From: Stenotrophomonas sp. PS02289
Lineage (GTDB): Bacteria; Pseudomonadota; Gammaproteobacteria; Xanthomonadales; Xanthomonadaceae
NCBI RefSeq assembly: GCF_029960115.1
Contig: NZ_JASCOZ010000029.1
Coordinates: forward strand, 1 to 35,682
Length of the DNA stretch: 35,682 nucleotides
Reading direction: 5' to 3'
The notes under the pieces are model-generated. The model was not told the DNA's origin. It searched no databases and was given only the letters and a program-made list of their open reading frames with translations. This document shows, in pieces, positions 32,575 through 35,682 of this stretch. Made by a program: the position numbers and the translations under genes. Each line of letters begins with the position of its first letter. Position 1 is the first letter of the stretch.

Positions 32575-32614
32575 CTTTTGAGCGTTGATTTGCAAGGGTT
32601 TTTGGCCTGAATCG

Positions 32615-32637
32615 AGGTGTCCGCTGTCCGGACACCT
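32615..32637. promoter_or_regulatory. Inverted repeat, possible activator site
   Basis: AGGTGTCC-N7-GGACACCT, perfect 8-base arms, and the overlapping TGTCCGGACA. It lies 41-63 bases upstream of the sigma-54-like element in the direction of the VRP-repeat gene, and about 140 bases upstream of the M16 start. It could bind an enhancer protein for the former. Confidence 0.35.
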
Positions 32638-32649
32638 GTCCGATCTGCA

Positions 32650-32705
32650 GGCAATGACTGTCCGTCTGCCGCGATGTGACCGGCCCTGAGGGCGGCAATG
32701 ACTGT
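32650..32705. repeat. 12-base direct repeat upstream of the M16 gene
   Basis: GGCAATGACTGT occurs at 32650-32661 and 32694-32705, 44 bases apart (about four helical turns), ahead of the M16 peptidase start. This could be a pair of regulator sites. Confidence 0.35.
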
Positions 32706-32772
32706 TGGCCGATGCCAGATTCAGTAGGGCCGGGCTAGGATCGGCCTCCAATTACACGACCAAGGACCCGGA

Positions 32773-35616
32773 ATGACCCTGCACCTTCGACCGCGTGGCG
32801 CGCTGCTGGCTGTTGCGCTCTCTGCCGCCCTGGGCACGCTGGCCCCGGCACCGGTGCTGGCCAAGCCGGCCCAGGCGGCCACGGTCGACATTCCGTTCGA
32901 GGAGTTCACCCTGCCCAACGGCCTGCGCGTGGTGGTGCACACCGACCGCAAGGCCCCGATCGTGGCGGTGAACATCTGGTACCACGTCGGCAGCAAGGAT
33001 GAGCCCGCCGGCCGCACCGGCTTCGCGCACCTGTTCGAACACCTGATGTTCCAGCGCAGCGAGAACCACGACGGCGAGTACTTCGAGCCGTTCAAGCAGG
33101 TGGGCGTGACCAACCAGAACGGCACCACCAACACCGACCGCACCAACTACTTCGAAAATGTCCCCACCACCGCGCTGGACATGGCGCTGTGGATGGAGTC
33201 CGACCGCATGGGGCACCTGCTGGGTGCCATCGACCAGGCGGCGCTGGACGAGCAGCGCGGTGTGGTCCAGAACGAAAAGCGCCAGGGCGAGAACCAGCCC
33301 TATGGCCAGGTGTGGGAAAAGCTCAACCGCGCGCTGTACCCGGTCGGCCATCCGTATCACCACAGCGTGATCGGGTCGATGAACGACCTCAATGCCGCGT
33401 CGCTGGACGACGTGAAGACCTGGTTCCGTACCTGGTACGGCCCCAACAACGCGGTGCTGGTGCTGGCCGGCGACATCGACGTGGCCACTGCCAAGGAAAA
33501 GGTCGCGCGCTATTTCGGCGATATTCCCGCCGGCCCGAGCATGGCCCAGCCGAAGGTCAACGTCGCCCAGCGTGAAAAATCCACCCGCGAGACCATGACC
33601 GACAAGGTGCCGCAGGCGCGCATCTACCGGGCCTGGAACGTGGCCGAAGTGGGCACCGCCGATATCGACCAGCTGCAGCTGTTCGCGCAGGTGCTGGGCG
33701 GGGCCAAGGCCTCGCGCTTGGACCAGCGCCTGCTGCACCAGGACAAGCTGGTCGACAACATCAGTGCCGGGGCCTACAGCTCGCAGCTGGGCTCGAACTT
33801 CATGATCATGGCCACGGTGAAGCAGGGCGTGGATCCGGCCAAGGTCGAGGCGATCATCGACGAGGAAGTCCGCAAGCTGATCAAGGACGGTCCGACCGCC
33901 GCCGAACTGGCCCGCGGCAAGACCGCCTTCCGCGCCGGCTTCATCCGTGGCATCGAGCGCATCGGTGGCTTCGGCGGCAAGGCCGACGCGCTGGCCGAGT
34001 GCACCGTGTATGAAGGCGACCCCGGCTGCTTCCGCCGTTCGCTGAAGGTGATCAACGACGCCACCGCCGCCGATGTACGCGGCATCGGGGCCAAGTGGCT
34101 GGGCCCGGGCGACCACACCCTGGTGGTGGAACCGGGTGCCCGCGTCGCCCTGGCCGAGGAACCCTCGGCCACGCCCAAGCCGTTCAACCCGCCGGCCGTG
34201 GATCCGAAGTTCAGCACCCTGCCGACCCAGGTGGAGCGCAGCAGCGGCGTGCCGCAGACAAAAACCTTCCCGGAACTGAAGTTCCCGCAGCTGCACCGCG
34301 CCACGCTGAAGAATGGCACCCAGGTGATCCTGGCCGAGCGCCACGACATCCCCGTGGTGCAGTTCAGCTATGAGTTCCCGGGTGGATTCACCGCCGACCA
34401 GGGCCGCAAGTCCGGCACCGCCAACTTCACCATGGACCTGATGGGGGAAGGTGCAGGCAAGCTGGGCGCGCTGCCGTTCGCCGACGCCGCCGACATGCTC
34501 GGCGCGAGCCTGGGCGCGAGCGCCTCGCTGGACAGCGCCAGCGTGTACCTGTCGGCCCTGAAGGAAAACCTGGCTCCGTCGCTGGCCCTGTACGCCGACA
34601 TGCTGCGCTCGCCGCGCTTCGAGCAGGGCGAGATCGACCGGGTCAAGGCGACCTGGATCGCCGGCATCCAGCAGGAGAAGGTGAACCCCAACGCCGTGGC
34701 CATGCGCGTGCTGCCGCCGCTGCTGTATGGCAAGGGCCATCCCTATGCCATTCCGTTCACTGGCAGCGGCCGCGAAGCGGACATCCAGTCGCTGACCCGC
34801 CAGGACCTGGTGGACTTCCACCGTGACTGGCTGCGTCCGGAGCAGGGCACCCTGATCGTGGTCGGTGACACCACCCTGAAAGAGATCGTGCCGCTGCTGA
34901 ACCGCCAGTTGGGCGACTGGAAGAGCACCGGACCGGCCCCGCAGGTGAAGGCCACCGTGGACGTGGCGCGCCCGGCGAAGGGCCGGGTGTTCCTGATCGA
35001 CCAGCCCGGTGCGGTGCAGGCCAACCTGTTTGCCGGCCAGGTGGTGCCCTCCACCCTGGACGCCGGTGCCACCCGCTTCGACATCGCCAATGGCGTGCTC
35101 GGCGGCGACTTCACCTCACGCCTGAACATGAATCTGCGTGAGGAAAAGCACTGGTCCTACGGTGCCCGCAGCAGTGCCAGCAGCACCTTGGGCCAGCGCC
35201 CGTGGATGGCGATGGCTCCGGTGCAGATCGACAAGACCGGCGAGGCCATGGCCGAAATGCGTCGCGAGATCGCCGACTTCGCCAGCGCCGCCGAGCCGGT
35301 CACCGCGCCGGAGGTCAGCCGCATCCGCAACATCCAGACCCTGAGCCTGCCCGGTGCCTATGAAACCGCCAGCGCGGTGCTGGGCACCATCAGCGGCATC
35401 GTCCGCTACCAGCGCCCGGACGACTACGTGTTCAAGCGCAAGGCCGAGATCGAGGCGATGATCCCGGCCCAGGTCCAGCAGGCCGCCGCCACGCTGGACC
35501 CGAATGCCCTGACCTGGGTGGTGGTGGGTGACCTGAAGCAGACCGAGAAAGAGGTGCGCGCGCTGAACCTGGGCGAGGTCACCGTCATCGATGCCGACGG
35601 CAACCCGGTGAAGTAA
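32773..35616 (+). CDS. M16-family zinc metallopeptidase, periplasmic, two-domain
   Basis: A 947-residue pitrilysin-family peptidase. The signal peptide covers about residues 1-30 (GALLAVALSAALGTLAPAPVLA). The N-terminal M16 half carries the inverted zinc motif HLFEH (His86, Glu89, His90) with the third ligand Glu168 in VVQNEKRQ. The C-terminal half, from about residue 510 (LHRATLKNGTQVILAERHDIPVVQFSYEFPGG), has the same fold but no HxxEH. This is the usual pairing of an active and an inactive half around a closed peptide chamber. It probably degrades peptides in the periplasm. AAGGA lies 6 bases before the ATG. No partner gene is seen before the window ends. Confidence 0.9.
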   Translation: MTLHLRPRGALLAVALSAALGTLAPAPVLAKPAQAATVDIPFEEFTLPNGLRVVVHTDRKAPIVAVNIWYHVGSKDEPAGRTGFAHLFEHLMFQRSENHDGEYFEPFKQVGVTNQNGTTNTDRTNYFENVPTTALDMALWMESDRMGHLLGAIDQAALDEQRGVVQNEKRQGENQPYGQVWEKLNRALYPVGHPYHHSVIGSMNDLNAASLDDVKTWFRTWYGPNNAVLVLAGDIDVATAKEKVARYFGDIPAGPSMAQPKVNVAQREKSTRETMTDKVPQARIYRAWNVAEVGTADIDQLQLFAQVLGGAKASRLDQRLLHQDKLVDNISAGAYSSQLGSNFMIMATVKQGVDPAKVEAIIDEEVRKLIKDGPTAAELARGKTAFRAGFIRGIERIGGFGGKADALAECTVYEGDPGCFRRSLKVINDATAADVRGIGAKWLGPGDHTLVVEPGARVALAEEPSATPKPFNPPAVDPKFSTLPTQVERSSGVPQTKTFPELKFPQLHRATLKNGTQVILAERHDIPVVQFSYEFPGGFTADQGRKSGTANFTMDLMGEGAGKLGALPFADAADMLGASLGASASLDSASVYLSALKENLAPSLALYADMLRSPRFEQGEIDRVKATWIAGIQQEKVNPNAVAMRVLPPLLYGKGHPYAIPFTGSGREADIQSLTRQDLVDFHRDWLRPEQGTLIVVGDTTLKEIVPLLNRQLGDWKSTGPAPQVKATVDVARPAKGRVFLIDQPGAVQANLFAGQVVPSTLDAGATRFDIANGVLGGDFTSRLNMNLREEKHWSYGARSSASSTLGQRPWMAMAPVQIDKTGEAMAEMRREIADFASAAEPVTAPEVSRIRNIQTLSLPGAYETASAVLGTISGIVRYQRPDDYVFKRKAEIEAMIPAQVQQAAATLDPNALTWVVVGDLKQTEKEVRALNLGEVTVIDADGNPVK

Positions 35617-35682
35617 GTAATGCGTGGTGCCGGGCCCACGCCCCCCCGCCCCCGCATGAGGTCTGCCGGGCCCCGGGGGGGG
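35617..35682. other. Low-complexity contig end
   Basis: After the M16 stop, TGCCGGGCCC occurs twice, and runs of 5-8 C or G make up most of the remaining bases. No feature is supported. It looks like a degraded or misassembled end, possibly inside a GC-rich repeat. Confidence 0.5.

Larger units (their letters stand above)
32409..32772. other. 364-base divergent intergenic region
   Basis: This gap between the VRP-repeat gene and the M16 gene is richer in A and T than its surroundings at 32480-32600. It contains the sigma-54-like element, an 8-base inverted repeat and a 12-base direct repeat, each listed separately. GGTAGTA occurs twice near 32445-32458. No open frame with coding character was seen, and no clear sigma-70 promoter for the M16 gene. 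Confidence 0.6.

Noticed and set aside
32752..34821. Antisense open frame of about 690 codons opposite the M16 peptidase
   Set aside because: Same compositional artefact; the HxxEH peptidase is the real gene.
1..35682. CRISPR array, transposase, RAYT gene, tRNA or rRNA
   Set aside because: No regularly spaced direct repeats, no transposase-type proteins and no RNA gene signatures were seen on either strand.

Overview
The window looks like a chromosomal contig from a high-GC gammaproteobacterium of the Xanthomonadaceae, most likely Stenotrophomonas. The reasons are the third-position GC bias, the many TonB-dependent receptors, a BvgS-type hybrid kinase, and several short palindromes headed by GTAG that match the SMAG/REP family known from Stenotrophomonas maltophilia. 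No tRNA, rRNA, CRISPR array, transposase or prophage gene was seen. The last ~65 bases are homopolymer-rich and look like a contig end.

Layout. 1-5510: metabolic genes with linked regulators. These are rof and an AhpD-like carboxymuconolactone decarboxylase-family protein opposite an AraC regulator, then a short-chain dehydrogenase plus a secreted Cif-like epoxide hydrolase opposite a LysR regulator, then a monoacylglycerol-lipase-like hydrolase. 5715-9127: an HD hydrolase followed by an accessory strip with partly lower GC. It holds an orphan lipoprotein, an R2K-type ATP-grasp protein, an unknown protein and a SMI1/KNR4 protein, separated by four copies of one composite GTAG repeat element. 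9199-14113: a TetR regulator with two matching operators and its RND efflux pair (lipoprotein adaptor and inner-membrane pump, no outer-membrane channel).

14149-18928: a TonB receptor translationally coupled to a Tat-exported phosphocholine-type phospholipase C. A sequence fitting a Pho box plus -10 lies in front, which suggests a phosphate-starvation operon. 19013-21908 (minus): a TPP riboswitch, a TonB receptor and a PnuC-family permease, together a thiamin uptake operon. 21955-27392: a BvgS-like sensor kinase (two periplasmic domains, PAS, HisKA, HATPase, REC, HPt) divergent from a NarL/BvgA-type response regulator, whose stop overlaps the start of an aminoglycoside-phosphotransferase-fold kinase.

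27340-31876: ETF-quinone oxidoreductase overlapping a small lipoprotein cytochrome c, a GNAT acetyltransferase, glutaryl-CoA dehydrogenase (whose electrons reach quinone through ETF and ETF-QO) and trmL. 31941-35616: an unrecognised exported protein with a repeated VRP motif behind a sigma-54-like promoter, and a two-domain M16 zinc peptidase.

The items most worth following up are the composite GTAG elements (three full copies, three halves, two stop codons lying inside GTAG heads), the Pho-box TonB receptor-phospholipase operon, the sigma-54-linked VRP-repeat protein, the ETF-QO/cytochrome c coupling, and the Cif-like hydrolase operon.
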